Shown piece after piece: positions 1 through 9,351 of a stretch of 64,000 bases of DNA. Position 1 is the stretch's first letter. Each line of letters begins with the position of its first letter. The translations under genes were made by a program, and so were the position numbers. The DNA is taken from positions 19,578 to 83,577 of the forward strand of contig JAKAWR010000003.1 of assembly GCA_021816935.1 (NCBI GenBank), read 5' to 3'. The notes below the pieces were generated by a model. That model was given only the letters and a program-made list of their open reading frames with translations, was not told where the DNA came from and made no database searches. The DNA is from Actinomycetes bacterium. GTDB lineage: Bacteria; Actinomycetota; Acidimicrobiia; Acidimicrobiales; JAMCPL01.

Positions 1-590
1 GCGAAGGCCATCCCCGGTGCCAGCTTCGGGCCAGGGCGACCCGGCCAGTAGTTGGGAACCTGCGGATCTTCGTGCATTTCGGTCCCGATCGCATGACCGA
101 CGTACTCCCTCACAACGGAAAACCCGGCCTTCTCGGCCACCTTCTGGACGGCCCGGCCCACCTCGTAGAGGTTCACGCCTGCAAGCATCCTTGCGATACC
201 TGCGTCAAGTGCCTGCCTCGTCGTATCCATAAGGCGCTGAGCGTCCTTGCTCACGGAACCGACGGCCACCGTGCGAGCCGCGTCGCCATGGTAGCCCTCG
301 ACTATCGCGCCGCAGTCGATCGACAGGATGTCGCCCTCTTCCAGCATCGTCCTGCCAGGGATCCCGTGTACTATTACATCGTTAGGCGATGCGCATATAA
401 CGGCAGGGTACCCCCTGTACCCAAGAAAGTTCGATACCGCTCCCCTCTGCTCGATGACATCCCTCGCTATACGGTCCAGCTTCGCCGTCGTCACGCCCGG
501 TTTCGCCTTCGCGCAGATGCGCTCGAGCATCTCGGCCACGACAAGCCCTGCCTTGCGCATCTTCGCTATCTCTTCCCTGCGCCGTATCAT
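1..590 (-). CDS. map: Type I methionine aminopeptidase (C-terminus beyond left edge)
   Basis: Cytosolic dinuclear-metal enzyme that removes the initiator Met from nascent proteins. 196 residues are visible from the ATG at 590. Family landmarks are present: substrate-pocket His in VHGIP (about H75), metal ligands D92 and D103 in the SIDCGAIVEGYHGD stretch, and metal-ligand H166 in GHAIGTEMHEDP, with H173 following. The GHGIG consensus reads GHAIG here. A purine-rich GGACGGAAGG lies just before the ATG at 590. An in-frame ATG at 623 would add 11 residues but has no close Shine-Dalgarno. It is the last visible gene of the spc-type operon, downstream of adk, a classical order. The remaining third of the protein lies outside the window. 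Confidence 0.95.
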   Translation of the reverse strand, partial: MIRRREEIAKMRKAGLVVAEMLERICAKAKPGVTTAKLDRIARDVIEQRGAVSNFLGYRGYPAVICASPNDVIVHGIPGRTMLEEGDILSIDCGAIVEGYHGDAARTVAVGSVSKDAQRLMDTTRQALDAGIARMLAGVNLYEVGRAVQKVAEKAGFSVVREYVGHAIGTEMHEDPQVPNYWPGRPGPKLAPGMAF

Positions 591-702
591 CACCTTCCGT
601 CCACGTTCCGTCCCCAATTCCATCACCGTAGCGCGGCCGACTCTCACCTCACCGCCCCAGGTATCGCCGCAAAGGCTCGGCGTTGCTGTCGCATACGGAC
701 GA

Positions 703-1359
703 TCAGGCCGGCTCGCTCCCGAGAGCCTTCAGCGTCCGGCGGAAAACGGCGTCCGGCGACCCCATGCCGTTCACCCGGATCAGCAACCCCTGTTTCTCGT
801 ACCATCCCAGCACGGGCAGCGTCTCGGTGTCATAGAGAACCAGGCGCTTGCGAATCGCCTCCTCCTTGTCGTCGTCACGCTGGCGCACCTCCCCGCCGCA
901 CACGTCGCACGACCAGTTTACCTGGGGAGGCTTGTGGGTCGAGTAGATCGCACCGCACGAGGCGCACACCCGCCTCGTCGTCATACGGCGGATTGTCTGC
1001 TCGGTGCTTACCTCCAGCTCGACGACATGCTCGATCCCGGCGGGACCCAGCATCTCGTCCAGTGCCATCGCCTGAGGAAGCGTCCTGGGAAAACCGTCCA
1101 GGATCCATCCCCTCTCGATGCAATCGTCCTCGCCGATCCTGGAGGCCACGACTTCCGTGATGACGTCATCCGGTATGAGATCCCCCCGCTCCATGATCTC
1201 CTTTACCTTCGCACCAAGGGGCGACTGCGACTTGACCGCCACCCTCAGCATCTCGCCCGTGGAAATGTGAGGGGCGGCGAAGTACCGGGAAAGCATGACA
1301 CACTGCGTCCCCTTACCGGAGCCCTGCTTACCGACGATCAAGAGCCTGGTCGGTACCAC
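703..1359 (-). CDS. adk: Adenylate kinase
   Basis: Interconverts ATP + AMP and 2 ADP in the cytosol. The protein is 218 residues, the long-lid form. The P-loop is G10-KQGSGKGT, where most bacteria have GPPGAGKGT. DGFPRT lies near residue 88. The lid carries a zinc-knuckle Cys quartet (C132, C135, C151, C154). Translation starts at a GTG (1359). It sits 14 bp downstream of secY and upstream of map, the conserved secY-adk-map order at the end of the ribosomal cluster. Transcription presumably continues from the ribosomal protein genes. Identification is secure; the altered first half of the P-loop is the only oddity. Confidence 0.97.
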   Translation of the reverse strand: MVPTRLLIVGKQGSGKGTQCVMLSRYFAAPHISTGEMLRVAVKSQSPLGAKVKEIMERGDLIPDDVITEVVASRIGEDDCIERGWILDGFPRTLPQAMALDEMLGPAGIEHVVELEVSTEQTIRRMTTRRVCASCGAIYSTHKPPQVNWSCDVCGGEVRQRDDDKEEAIRKRLVLYDTETLPVLGWYEKQGLLIRVNGMGSPDAVFRRTLKALGSEPA

Positions 1360-1373
1360 GTCCTACTACCCCG

Positions 1374-2666
1374 TCAGGACGACAGGAATCCCTCGTAATT
1401 GCGCATCATCAGCTGGCTGTCGATCTGCCGCATAGTCTCCAACGAGACGCCGACCGCGATCATCAGCGTGATCCCGTAAAAGGGATACGCCGTGATGTGC
1501 CAGAGCCACATGAGCAACGCCGGTACTATTACCACCAAGGCAAGGTAGCCCCCGCCCGGCAAGGTGATCCTGTTGAGTATCCTCGCTAAGTACCTCTCCG
1601 TCGAAGGACCCGGCCTGATGCCCGGTATGAAGCCTCCCTGCTTCCGGATGATATCGGACTGCTGGTGCGGATCAAACGCAACATATACGTAGAAGTAGGC
1701 GAAGAGGAAAACCAGCCCGCCGTAAATGGCTATGTAGAGGATGCTCGTCGGCGTCAGGCGGCTATTGACGAATGTCCGGAAAGCAGCCCACGGCAGCACG
1801 TTCGACAGCAACACGGGGATATAGAGCAGCGAGCTGGCGAAAATAACCGGGATAACCCCCGACTGGTTGACCTTCAACGGGATGTAGGAAGACGAACCAC
1901 CGTACATCTTGCGTCCTACCACCCGGCTGGCAAACGTTACCGGTATGCGGCGCTGACCCTGCTCCATGATCACGATGGCGACGAGCAGCACCACCGTCAC
2001 GCCGACGATGACGCCGAACTTGAGGTTGCCGCCCTCAGCCAGCACAGCGCCGCCGCCGGGGACTATCCCCGCAACGACGCTCGAGAAGATGATGAGCGAC
2101 ATGCCGTTACCGATGCCTCGCTGGGTAATGAGTTCGCCGAGCCACATGACCATGGCCGTGCCGGCGGTCAGCACGAGGATGATGAAGGCCACCCTGAGGA
2201 ATGTGAAGTCGGGGATCAGGTCAATCTTGGCATTGCCGAAAAGCCCACCGCCCCCGTTGTGGAAAAGATAGACGATCCCTGTCGATTGCATGAGCGCTAG
2301 TGCTACGGTCAGGTATCTAGTCGCCTGGGTCAGCTTCTTGTTGCCGACGGCTCCCTCGTCCCGCCACTGCTCGAACTTCGGGATGACCGAGGAGAGCAAC
2401 TGGATGATGATCGAGCTGGTGATGTAGGGCATAATGCCGAGGCCGAACACCGCCATACGCGTGAGCCCGCCGCCCGAGAACAGGTTGAGGAAGCCGATGA
2501 TACCGGCCCTGTTGGCCGTCGCCTCGAGTTGCTGGACCTTGGCAAAGCTGACTCCGGGAACAATGATGTTGGCACCGAGCTGGTAGAGCGCGATGATGAC
2601 CAGCGTGAATAAGACCTTGTTGCGAAGGTCGGCAATCTTGAAGATATTCTTCAGGCTCGAAAGCAC
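1374..2666 (-). CDS. secY: Preprotein translocase subunit SecY
   Basis: Pore subunit of the SecYEG channel in the cytoplasmic membrane. 430 residues, the usual length, with ten hydrophobic segments separated by basic cytoplasmic loops. Recognisable stretches include the plug-side GLGIMPYITSSIIIQLL near residue 75, the WLGELITQRGIGNGMSLIIF loop and the C-terminal FIPGIRPGPSTERYL region. It starts at GTG (2666) 7 bp after rplO. The rplO-secY-adk-map arrangement is the standard spc operon tail, so expression is probably tied to ribosome synthesis. Confidence 0.97.
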   Translation of the reverse strand: MLSSLKNIFKIADLRNKVLFTLVIIALYQLGANIIVPGVSFAKVQQLEATANRAGIIGFLNLFSGGGLTRMAVFGLGIMPYITSSIIIQLLSSVIPKFEQWRDEGAVGNKKLTQATRYLTVALALMQSTGIVYLFHNGGGGLFGNAKIDLIPDFTFLRVAFIILVLTAGTAMVMWLGELITQRGIGNGMSLIIFSSVVAGIVPGGGAVLAEGGNLKFGVIVGVTVVLLVAIVIMEQGQRRIPVTFASRVVGRKMYGGSSSYIPLKVNQSGVIPVIFASSLLYIPVLLSNVLPWAAFRTFVNSRLTPTSILYIAIYGGLVFLFAYFYVYVAFDPHQQSDIIRKQGGFIPGIRPGPSTERYLARILNRITLPGGGYLALVVIVPALLMWLWHITAYPFYGITLMIAVGVSLETMRQIDSQLMMRNYEGFLSS

Positions 2667-2673
2667 CTGTCAA

Positions 2674-3162
2674 TCACCTATTCGCGTGGGCATTGCCCTT
2701 AGCTGGCGGCCTACCGCCCTTATAGGGAAGCGGGATCACGTCCACCGTCCCGCCGCCCGCTTCGATGGCAGCCTTCGCACCGGCCGAGAAGCCATGGGCC
2801 TTCACGTTTAGGGCACGATCGACCGGGCCTTTGCCGAGGACTTTGACGAACGTCCCCTCGCGGGCGAGACCCGCCTGCACAAGAACCTCGGGCGTAATCT
2901 GCGAAGGCTGCAGTCGTGCAAGATCCGCAATGTCGACCGGCCGGTATGCCACACGAAAGGGGTTGTTGAAACCGCGCAGTTTGGGGAGCCTCTGGGTGAG
3001 AGGAAGCTGCCCGCCCTCGAAGCCGGGGCGAATGTTGTTACGCGCTCCCTGACCTTTCGTCCCCCTGCCTGCCGTCTTGCCGCCCTTGCCTGCAGTGCCG
3101 CGGGCCACACGCCGCCGTGGGCGGCGTGCGCCGGCAGGCGGGTGCAGTTCGTGCAGCTTCAT
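2674..3162 (-). CDS. rplO: 50S ribosomal protein L15
   Basis: Large-subunit protein that binds 23S rRNA late in 50S assembly. 162 residues from the ATG at 3162 (MKLHELHP). It has the basic Gly-rich N-terminus typical of L15 (RGTAGKGGKTAGRGTKGQGAR) and the GFEGGQLPLTQRLPKLRGF core. The start overlaps the rpmD stop by one base (TGATG), so translational coupling is likely. The frame is open further upstream, but that part lies inside rpmD and is not L15-like. Confidence 0.96.
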   Translation of the reverse strand: MKLHELHPPAGARRPRRRVARGTAGKGGKTAGRGTKGQGARNNIRPGFEGGQLPLTQRLPKLRGFNNPFRVAYRPVDIADLARLQPSQITPEVLVQAGLAREGTFVKVLGKGPVDRALNVKAHGFSAGAKAAIEAGGGTVDVIPLPYKGGRPPAKGNAHANR

Positions 3163-3404
3163 CAATTGACCTCCCTCACCTCGACCAGATGCGAAACCCT
3201 GCGCAGCATGCCCATGAGGTCCGGCGAGACCTTGTGGTTCCGCGCCATGCCGATCCTCCTCAGTCCGAGCGCCCTCAGCGTCCCCCGGTGCTTCGGTTTC
3301 ACCGCAATGGCCGAGCGTCGCTGGACTACTTTGACAATAGACCCTGCCGCAAGCGAGTCGAAACCCGTTACGGCTGTCACGTCGCCGAACTTGCGTGGGT
3401 TCAT
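3162..3404 (-). CDS. rpmD: 50S ribosomal protein L30
   Basis: Small large-subunit protein. The family core runs from about residue 24 ([12 protein letters not shown]) through [11 protein letters not shown] to the end ([14 protein letters not shown]). At 80 residues it is about 20 longer than the usual bacterial L30, because translation appears to start at the ATG that overlaps the rpsE stop (ATGA). No better internal start codon is visible, so the N-terminal extension is probably real. It lies between rpsE and rplO as in other bacteria. Confidence 0.93.
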   Translation of the reverse strand: MNPRKFGDVTAVTGFDSLAAGSIVKVVQRRSAIAVKPKHRGTLRALGLRRIGMARNHKVSPDLMGMLRRVSHLVEVREVN

Positions 3405-3967
3405 GCGTCCACCTCCCGGTACAGACTGCGGGCCCTCTCGGTTTCCCGGTAGGCCCTGAGAACGCCTCGGGGAACAATCGAGTCGGCGGGCTTACCTCTC
3501 AGGCGGGCTATCTCGTCGGGTCGCCTGAGCGACTGAAGGGCCTTGACGGTGGCATAGGCGACGTTGAGCCCGTTCGACGAACCGAGCGACTTGGCCAGCA
3601 CATCGCGTACTCCGGCCAGCTCGAGGATGGCTCTCGCCGCCCCACCTGCAATGACCCCGGTACCGGGTGACGCCGGCTTGAGAAGGATACGTCCCGCTCC
3701 GGCAATACCGATGACGGGGTGGGTTATCGTGGCTCCGGCAATCGGCACCTCGAACATGTGCTTCCTGGCTTCGTCGGCCCCTTTCGATACGGCCATCCCG
3801 GCCTCTTTGGCCTTGCCGAAACCGAGACCCACATGGCCATCCCGGTCGCCCACGACCGTGAGCGCGTTGAAAGAGAAGCGCCTGCCGCCCTTCACAACCT
3901 TTGCAACCCGGTTGACAAGGATCGTGTGCTCTTCGTATTTTCCGTCAGTTATCATCGGGCTTCCCAT
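3401..3967 (-). CDS. rpsE: 30S ribosomal protein S5
   Basis: Small-subunit protein that helps set decoding fidelity. 188 residues. The N-terminal double-stranded RNA-binding fold ([24 protein letters not shown]) is followed by the S5 C-terminal domain ([28 protein letters not shown]). A short acidic/basic tail extends beyond the usual end at about residue 170. An alternative ATG at 3955 would remove four residues. The stop overlaps the rpmD start. Confidence 0.96.
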   Translation of the reverse strand: MGSPMITDGKYEEHTILVNRVAKVVKGGRRFSFNALTVVGDRDGHVGLGFGKAKEAGMAVSKGADEARKHMFEVPIAGATITHPVIGIAGAGRILLKPASPGTGVIAGGAARAILELAGVRDVLAKSLGSSNGLNVAYATVKALQSLRRPDEIARLRGKPADSIVPRGVLRAYRETERARSLYREVDA

Positions 3968-4003
3968 CCATCGACTTCCCGCTTGTGCGTCTCAACTCAT
4001 GCA

Positions 4004-4381
4004 TCAGAACTGAAGTCCCAATTCGCGTGCCGCATCTGCCAAGGCTGCAACCCTGCCATGATACTTGTAACCGCCGCGGTCGAAGACGACCCGGGAAACC
4101 CCGGCGTCTTTCGCCCTCGACCCGATCAGCTGCCCGACCTCCCTTGCCGCCTCGATGTTGCCGCCGTAATGCGAGCGAAGCGACGCCTCGAGAGTGGATG
4201 CAGCCGCCACCGTACGCCCAGCCGAGTCGTCTATGACCTGCGCCGATATGTGCCTCGACGACCGGAACACGGCCAGCCTCGGCACCTCCGGCGTTCCTGC
4301 GATCCTCGCCCTGACCGCGTCGTGGCGCCTCTGCCGGAGCCGCGCCCGCTCGCCGGAGACCCACAACCCTGACCTGCCCAT
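4004..4381 (-). CDS. rplR: 50S ribosomal protein L18
   Basis: Binds 5S rRNA and carries it into the 50S subunit. 125 residues with the L18 signatures [18 protein letters not shown] and the C-terminal [23 protein letters not shown]. The start codon at 4381 directly follows the rplF stop. The next gene, rpsE, begins 36 bp downstream. Standard spc-operon position. Confidence 0.96.
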   Translation of the reverse strand: MGRSGLWVSGERARLRQRRHDAVRARIAGTPEVPRLAVFRSSRHISAQVIDDSAGRTVAAASTLEASLRSHYGGNIEAAREVGQLIGSRAKDAGVSRVVFDRGGYKYHGRVAALADAARELGLQF

Positions 4382-4921
4382 CTACTTCGCCGCCTTTCCG
4401 GCCTTGCGCTGCACGTACTCACCCAGATACCGAATGCCCTTCCCCTTGTACGGCTCGGGCTTGCGTATCTTACGGATGTCCGCTGCAACCTGACCGACCT
4501 TCTCCTTGTCATTACCACACACGACGATGCGCGTCGGAAGCGGCACCTCGAAGGAGATTCCCTCCGGCGCCTCGACAGTGACCGGGTGCGAGAAGCCCAG
4601 AGCCATCTCGAGGACGGTGGGACTCTTGGCGGCGGCACGATACCCCACGCCCTGGATCTCGAGCTCCTTCCTGTAGCCGTCCGTCACGCCGACCACCATG
4701 TTCGCCACGAGCGTTCGAGTAAGCCCGTGCAACGCCCGCGAGCGCCGCTCGTCGTCTTTCCGCTCGACGAGAAGCGCAGAATCCTCCTGGCGCACCGTCA
4801 CGTCTGCCGGTATCTCCCGCGCGAGCACGCCTCGAGGACCTTTCACTTCGACCGAGGCTCCATCAACCGTGACGCTGACCCCTTGAGGAAGAGGCACGGG
4901 CATCTTACCGACCCTGGACAT
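4382..4921 (-). CDS. rplF: 50S ribosomal protein L6
   Basis: Large-subunit protein near the factor-binding site. 179 residues starting [15 protein letters not shown], the canonical L6 N-terminus. An in-frame start ten codons upstream (4951) would overlap rpsH and adds non-homologous residues, so it is not used. The C-terminal hallmark [23 protein letters not shown] is present. Two tandem L6 folds are expected at this length. Confidence 0.96.
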   Translation of the reverse strand: MSRVGKMPVPLPQGVSVTVDGASVEVKGPRGVLAREIPADVTVRQEDSALLVERKDDERRSRALHGLTRTLVANMVVGVTDGYRKELEIQGVGYRAAAKSPTVLEMALGFSHPVTVEAPEGISFEVPLPTRIVVCGNDKEKVGQVAADIRKIRKPEPYKGKGIRYLGEYVQRKAGKAAK

Positions 4922-4947
4922 GGCCACCTCCAGCCGCTGCCCAGCCG

Positions 4948-5352
4948 TCACCAGACATAACAGAGAACCTCCCCCCCCACGCCCTTACGTCTCGCTTCGG
5001 AATCGGTCATGAGTCCGCTACTGGTCGAGAGCACGGCAATCCCGAGACCTCCGAGGACTCTTGGCACCTTCCCGGCCTTGGCGTATATCCGCCTTCCCGG
5101 CTTGGACACGCGAGTGAGACCCGTAATGGTCCGCTCGCGCTGCACCGAGTACTTGAGGTCGATGAGCAGCGCTGGAGACCGGTTGGCCTCGCCCTGCTTC
5201 ACCTTGAATCCCGCAATATAGCCCTGCTCCAGAAGAACGCCCGCAAGCGCGGACTTCAGCTTCGAGCCCGGCATGGCCACCGTGTCATGCATGGCGAGGT
5301 TGGCATTGCGGATACGGGTGAGCATGTCTGCAATCGGATCGGTCATCGACAT
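4948..5352 (-). CDS. rpsH: 30S ribosomal protein S8
   Basis: Binds the central domain of 16S rRNA, and in other bacteria represses the spc operon post-transcriptionally. 134 residues with the typical start [16 protein letters not shown] and C-terminal [20 protein letters not shown] followed by the GGEVLCYVW end. Two in-frame ATGs (5352 and 5346) are six bases apart; either is possible. It sits between rpsN and rplF. Confidence 0.96.
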   Translation of the reverse strand: MSMTDPIADMLTRIRNANLAMHDTVAMPGSKLKSALAGVLLEQGYIAGFKVKQGEANRSPALLIDLKYSVQRERTITGLTRVSKPGRRIYAKAGKVPRVLGGLGIAVLSTSSGLMTDSEARRKGVGGEVLCYVW

Positions 5353-5362
5353 GGGCTACACC

Positions 5363-5548
5363 TCACCAGCTTGCCTTTGTCATACCGGGCATCTCCCCGG
5401 CGTGAACCATCTCGCGCAGGCAGATCCTGCATATACCAAGCTTCCTGAAAACCGCCCTGGGCCGGCCACAGCACTTGCAGCGCGTGTAGGCACGGACCTT
5501 GAACTTCGGGATCCTTCGCTGCTTCTCGATAAGAGCCTTCTTGGCCAT
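5363..5548 (-). CDS. rpsN: 30S ribosomal protein S14, zinc-binding (type Z)
   Basis: Small-subunit head protein. 61 residues from [10 protein letters not shown], the length of the zinc-dependent S14 form. The Cys quartet is RCKCCGRP followed by [10 protein letters not shown]. The frame is open upstream to 5617 but that region belongs to the end of rplE. It has the usual rplE-rpsN-rpsH position. The zinc form is what most actinobacterial spc operons carry, with Cys-free paralogues elsewhere induced by zinc starvation. Confidence 0.95.
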   Translation of the reverse strand: MAKKALIEKQRRIPKFKVRAYTRCKCCGRPRAVFRKLGICRICLREMVHAGEMPGMTKASW

Positions 5549-5552
5549 CGCG

Positions 5553-6134
5553 TCAAACTCCATCCCGTTTGAACGGGAAACCAAGCGCCTCAAGGAACGC
5601 TCTGCCTTCCCTGTCATTCTTCGCCGTCGTGCAGATCGTAATGTTCATCCCTCTCGGCTGGTCCACCTTGTCGTAATCGATCTCAGGGAATACGAGCTGC
5701 TCGGTGAAGCCGAAGGTGTAGTTGCCATGGCCGTCGAAGGCTTTCGGCGAAAGGCCCCTGAAGTCGCGGACTCTTGGTATGGCCATCGCGACGATCCGGT
5801 CGAGAAGCTCCCATCCCCTCCTGCCCCTCACTGTCACCTTGGCCCCGATCTGCATGCCCGCTCGCAGCTTGAAGCCAGCGATCGACTTCCTTGCCTTCGT
5901 CACGATCGGCTTCTGCCCGGTTATCGTCTCCAGGTCCCTGACCGCGCCCTCGATCAATGAGGGCTGCTGCGAAGCCTTCCCCACCCCCATGTTCACGACG
6001 ATCTTCTCCAGCCTGGGAACCTCCATAACGTTGCGGAGCCCCAGGTCAGCAAGAAGCTTGGGGCGCAGCTCCTGGAGGTAGAGGTCGAGAAGCCTCGGCT
6101 GCGGCGCAGGCGTATCCACTTGTTTGCCAGTCAT
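5553..6134 (-). CDS. rplE: 50S ribosomal protein L5
   Basis: 5S-rRNA-binding protein of the central protuberance. 193 residues from [12 protein letters not shown]; this ATG (6134) lies 7 bp after the rplX stop and is preceded by GACGAGG. The frame extends to 6200 but that part overlaps rplX. Signatures: [41 protein letters not shown] and the C-terminal [28 protein letters not shown], each recognisably L5. Confidence 0.96.
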   Translation of the reverse strand: MTGKQVDTPAPQPRLLDLYLQELRPKLLADLGLRNVMEVPRLEKIVVNMGVGKASQQPSLIEGAVRDLETITGQKPIVTKARKSIAGFKLRAGMQIGAKVTVRGRRGWELLDRIVAMAIPRVRDFRGLSPKAFDGHGNYTFGFTEQLVFPEIDYDKVDQPRGMNITICTTAKNDREGRAFLEALGFPFKRDGV

Positions 6135-6141
6135 AGCCTCG

Positions 6142-6516
6142 TCATCCGAGATCGGTAGTGCACTTGTTGCATACTCTGAGCTTGCGACCCTGCTCGTCAA
6201 ACAGAACCGCCGGCCGGACCGGCCCGCAGGCCGGGCAGACTATCGAAACGGCGGACATCGGTATCGGCATGTCCTTGTCGATGATGCCACCCTGCATCGT
6301 CTGACCGCGGGGTTTTGTGTTGCGCTTAGCCACGTTGACGCCGTCGACGATCACCCTCCATTCGGAACGCATAACCTGCTTCCGCATAGAACGGGCCTCG
6401 CCGATCTCTCGCAGCCGCTTTGACCGAGGCGGCAGGACCTTCATCACCTCGCCCTGCTTGCCCCGGTACTTGCCCGAGCGTACCTGGACTTTGTCGCCGC
6501 GCTTGACCCTGATCAT
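6142..6516 (-). CDS. rplX: 50S ribosomal protein L24 with internal insertion and Cys pairs
   Basis: Assembly-initiating 23S-rRNA-binding protein. The KOW motif is at the N-terminus ([23 protein letters not shown]). At 124 residues it is about 20 longer than typical: a basic segment near residues 29-52 ([20 protein letters not shown]) splits the KOW region from the conserved [15 protein letters not shown]. The C-terminal half has two Cys pairs (CPACG and CNKC), the zinc-ribbon form seen in several phyla. Start and stop overlap its neighbours as ATGA (rplN stop/rplX start), suggesting translational coupling. Confidence 0.95.
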   Translation of the reverse strand: MIRVKRGDKVQVRSGKYRGKQGEVMKVLPPRSKRLREIGEARSMRKQVMRSEWRVIVDGVNVAKRNTKPRGQTMQGGIIDKDMPIPMSAVSIVCPACGPVRPAVLFDEQGRKLRVCNKCTTDLG

Positions 6517-6881
6517 ATGACCTCCGGGGCGAGGGAAATTATCCTCGCGAACTTCTTGTCCCTCAGCTCCCTGCCCACAGGCCCGAAAATACGGGTACCG
6601 CGAGGCTGCATCTGATCGTTGACCAGCACCGCGGCATTGTCATCGAAACGGATGTAGCTCCCGTCGGGCCGGCGGCGCCCTTTCGCCGTCCTAACCACCA
6701 CGCACTTGACAACCTCGCCCGACTTGACGCCGGCGCCGGGAATAGCCTCTTTTACCGTAGCCACAAAAAGATCTCCGATAGCCGCGTACCGCCTTCCCGA
6801 GCCGCCCAGAACCCTGATGCAGAGAACCTCCTTGGCACCGGAGTTGTCGGCAACCTTGACCCGCGTCTCCTGCTGGATCAT
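6513..6881 (-). CDS. rplN: 50S ribosomal protein L14
   Basis: Interface protein contacting 16S rRNA and the site of silencing-factor binding. 122 residues, exactly the family length. It starts [19 protein letters not shown] and contains [19 protein letters not shown] and ends [13 protein letters not shown]. It overlaps rpsQ upstream and rplX downstream, each by an ATGA junction. No anomalies. Confidence 0.97.
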   Translation of the reverse strand: MIQQETRVKVADNSGAKEVLCIRVLGGSGRRYAAIGDLFVATVKEAIPGAGVKSGEVVKCVVVRTAKGRRRPDGSYIRFDDNAAVLVNDQMQPRGTRIFGPVGRELRDKKFARIISLAPEVI

Positions 6882-7168
6882 CGCGCCTTCTCGACTATCT
6901 CTACCACGCGCCAGCGCTTCAGCTTGGACAGCGGCCTCGTCTCCATGACCCTTACCCGATCGCCTAGACCCGCCTCGGAGCTCTCGTCGTGCGCGAACAG
7001 CTTCTTGCGCCTCTGGACGATCTTGCCGTATTTCCTGTGCGTAACGCGCTCGTTCACCTCCACCACGACGGTCTGGGTCATCTTGTCCGAAATGACGATC
7101 CCCTCCCGCACCTTGCGTCGCGCCCGCGGTGCCACCGCTGCCTCCCCGGTGTCAGCGTCGCCCGTCAT
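6878..7168 (-). CDS. rpsQ: 30S ribosomal protein S17
   Basis: Primary 16S-rRNA-binding protein with an OB fold. 96 residues: the core runs from about residue 18 ([21 protein letters not shown]) to the end ([15 protein letters not shown]), preceded by a 17-residue Ala/acidic leader longer than in E. coli but common in Actinobacteria. ATGA overlaps occur at both ends (rpmC stop/rpsQ start and rpsQ stop/rplN start). Confidence 0.96.
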   Translation of the reverse strand: MTGDADTGEAAVAPRARRKVREGIVISDKMTQTVVVEVNERVTHRKYGKIVQRRKKLFAHDESSEAGLGDRVRVMETRPLSKLKRWRVVEIVEKAR

Positions 7169-7695
7169 CGGTCTTCACCTCCGTCACCCTGCCCATCTTC
7201 CTGCGCCTCGCCTTCCTCCGATACTTCTCCGGCATCTTCTACATCTCCGGCCTCCCCGGCTTCGCCTGCATCCTCCGCCGAAGTCTCGGCCTCGATCGCG
7301 GCCCCTACCTCGCCGGAGCCTTCGCCCACGCCTTCGGCAGCTTGACCTTCCGCAGCGCCGGCACCCGGTGACGGCGCACCTGCCGGGGGTCCGTAGCGGA
7401 CTGCGGCCTCCGCTGCCAGCCTTTCCCCCTCTTGCCTCGTATGCCGGGCCGTGGGCAGCGCCGCAGGCTCTCCGCCCTCCATCGCCTCTTCCCATTCGGA
7501 TGCGATCTCGATCTCGCGGATCACGGTAAGAAGGCGCGCCACCCGCCGCTTCGCCGCCCTTAACTTCGAGTAATCGGTCAGCTGGCCGGTGGCAAGCTGG
7601 AACCTGAGATTCAGAACCTCCCGCCTGCCCTCTCCGAGCTGCGACCAGAGCTCCTCCCAGTCGTACTCCCGTAGCTCTACTGCCTCGGAACCCAT
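7165..7695 (-). CDS. rpmC: 50S ribosomal protein L29 with ~100-residue acidic C-terminal tail
   Basis: L29 lies at the polypeptide exit tunnel and helps dock trigger factor and SRP. Residues ~10-70 carry the two-helix L29 hairpin ([25 protein letters not shown], then [18 protein letters not shown]). The usual length is 60-75, but this frame continues to 176. Residues ~90-176 are low-complexity Glu/Gly/Ala ([20 protein letters not shown]), strongly acidic and probably disordered. The frame is intact and followed by an ATGA overlap with rpsQ, so the tail is not a sequencing run-on into a gap. It parallels the tails on S3 and L22. Confidence 0.92.
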   Translation of the reverse strand: MGSEAVELREYDWEELWSQLGEGRREVLNLRFQLATGQLTDYSKLRAAKRRVARLLTVIREIEIASEWEEAMEGGEPAALPTARHTRQEGERLAAEAAVRYGPPAGAPSPGAGAAEGQAAEGVGEGSGEVGAAIEAETSAEDAGEAGEAGDVEDAGEVSEEGEAQEDGQGDGGEDR

Positions 7696-8132
7696 CAGAC
7701 CTCCACCTCCGGCGTGCCAAATGCTCCCGGGCGGATCACGAAACGCGCCTTAATCGGCAGTTTCTGGATAGCGCGCTCCATAGCCGAGCGGGCAAGACGA
7801 GCATCGACCCCTGACAACTCGAACAACACGCGGCCCGGCTTGACCCTGGCCACCCAGTGTTCGGGGTTGCCCTTGCCCGAGCCCATCCTGGTCTCGGCAG
7901 GCTTCTGCGTCACCGGCTTGTCCGGAAAAATCCTGATCCAGATCTTCCCACCGCGCCTGACGTGCCTCGTCATCGCGATTCTGGCTGCCTCGATCTGGCG
8001 CGCGGTCAGCCAGGCGGGCTCGAGCGCCTGGATCCCGAAGTCTCCGAAGGACACCTCGGTCCCCCCTTTTGCAGGACCGCTCATCCTGCCCCGTTGCTGC
8101 TTACGATGCTTGACCTTGCGCGGCATCAACAT
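7695..8132 (-). CDS. rplP: 50S ribosomal protein L16
   Basis: Large-subunit protein at the A-site/tRNA elbow region. 145 residues with [15 protein letters not shown] at the start, the [23 protein letters not shown] loop that reaches towards the peptidyl-transferase centre, and [19 protein letters not shown]. The ATG at 8132 is used; a second ATG two codons in (8126) matches the usual family start and could be the real one. It overlaps the rpmC start (TGATG). There is no acidic tail, unlike its two neighbours. Confidence 0.96.
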   Translation of the reverse strand: MLMPRKVKHRKQQRGRMSGPAKGGTEVSFGDFGIQALEPAWLTARQIEAARIAMTRHVRRGGKIWIRIFPDKPVTQKPAETRMGSGKGNPEHWVARVKPGRVLFELSGVDARLARSAMERAIQKLPIKARFVIRPGAFGTPEVEV

Positions 8133-8134
8133 AG

Positions 8135-9346
8135 CTACTCAGCACCCTTCCTGAAGTGCGGAGTCGCCTCTTTGTGGCCGACCTTGGCCTTCTTCTCGAG
8201 GTCCTCCTCCTCGTCCATCTCGTCGTCGAAACTCTCAGGCATTACGGGATGGTCAACGGCCTCCCCGGATACGTCCTCGCTTCCGCCCGCTCCGCTGTCT
8301 TCGCCCTCCGACTCCGCCCCTGAGCTGCCGCCGGCACCCTCGGGTAACGCACCAAGTGCGCCATCGCCCCCTATCGCCTGCGGTTCCACCTCACCAACCG
8401 AGCCAGGTCCAGGTGAACCAGCCAGCCCCACCAGGCCTCCATCGCCTGGCCCGGCCTCCGGCGTCGCTACGGCTGAATCCGACTCCGCGCTCTCGCCGCC
8501 GGCCCGGATACCGGTTACGTTTCCGCGACCGGCCTCGTCAACCTCGCCCGTACCGGCCTCGTCACCGGAGTTCGCGACCGGTTGGCCAGCCTCTTCTGCT
8601 CTCCTGCGGCCGCCTCCCGCAACAATGAGGTGCCTCGGTCGGGAAGGCGCCTCCTGGCGGGCGGGCGCCTGAGCGGACCTCGCTACATGCCCGTCGCTCG
8701 CAGAAAGACGATACGGGACGATGTCCCCCTTGTAGATCCACACCTTCACCCCGATACGGCCGAAGGTGGTCTTCGCCTCCCTGAACCCGTAATCGATGTC
8801 CGCCCTCAGGGTGTGCAGGGGAACCCGTCCCTCCCTGTACGACTCCGTGCGGGCCATTTCGGCACCGGCGAGGCGACCGGAGCACTGCACTCTCACGCCC
8901 AGCGCACCCGCCTTCTGGACGGACTGGATTGCACGCTTCATAGCCCGGCGGAAAGAGACCCGCTTGACAAGCTGGTCGGCAATGGCCTGGGCAACCAGGG
9001 CGGCGTCGAGTTCCGGAAGCTTGACCTCTTCGACATTGAGCTGTATATAGTTCCTGCCAAGGCCGGTCATCCTTTCGAGAGCAGCCTTCAGCCTGTCAGC
9101 CTCCGCTCCCTTACGCCCGATCACGATACCGGGCCGTGCGGTGTGGATGTCAACCCGCAGGCGCTCCCGCGTCCGCTCGATCTCGATCCTCGATACCGCC
9201 GCGGTCTCCAGCTCTCTCCTCAGGTAACTTCGGATCCGCCAATCTTCGACCAGCAGGTCACCGTAGTTGCGATCGTTGAACCAGCGCGACTTCCAGTCTG
9301 TCGTCACGCCCAAGCGGAACCCGTATGGATTGACTTTCTGTCCCAT
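8135..9346 (-). CDS. rpsC: 30S ribosomal protein S3 with ~190-residue acidic C-terminal tail
   Basis: Part of the mRNA entry channel and helicase site. Residues 1-~212 are ordinary S3: [13 protein letters not shown], a KH domain with the GxxG loop in [13 protein letters not shown], and the C-terminal domain ending [14 protein letters not shown]3 is normally 210-280 residues; here the frame runs to 403. Residues ~215-390 are Gly/Ala/Glu/Ser-rich with [11 protein letters not shown] near the end, then a short basic terminus ([19 protein letters not shown]). The frame is clean and the gene is followed 2 bp later by rplP. Confidence 0.93.
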   Translation of the reverse strand: MGQKVNPYGFRLGVTTDWKSRWFNDRNYGDLLVEDWRIRSYLRRELETAAVSRIEIERTRERLRVDIHTARPGIVIGRKGAEADRLKAALERMTGLGRNYIQLNVEEVKLPELDAALVAQAIADQLVKRVSFRRAMKRAIQSVQKAGALGVRVQCSGRLAGAEMARTESYREGRVPLHTLRADIDYGFREAKTTFGRIGVKVWIYKGDIVPYRLSASDGHVARSAQAPARQEAPSRPRHLIVAGGGRRRAEEAGQPVANSGDEAGTGEVDEAGRGNVTGIRAGGESAESDSAVATPEAGPGDGGLVGLAGSPGPGSVGEVEPQAIGGDGALGALPEGAGGSSGAESEGEDSGAGGSEDVSGEAVDHPVMPESFDDEMDEEEDLEKKAKVGHKEATPHFRKGAE

Positions 9347-9351
9347 ACGGT

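Noticed and set aside
72..1398. Long plus-strand frames opposite map and adk
   Set aside because: Arg/Pro-rich shadow translations of high-GC codons; both minus-strand genes have full motif sets.
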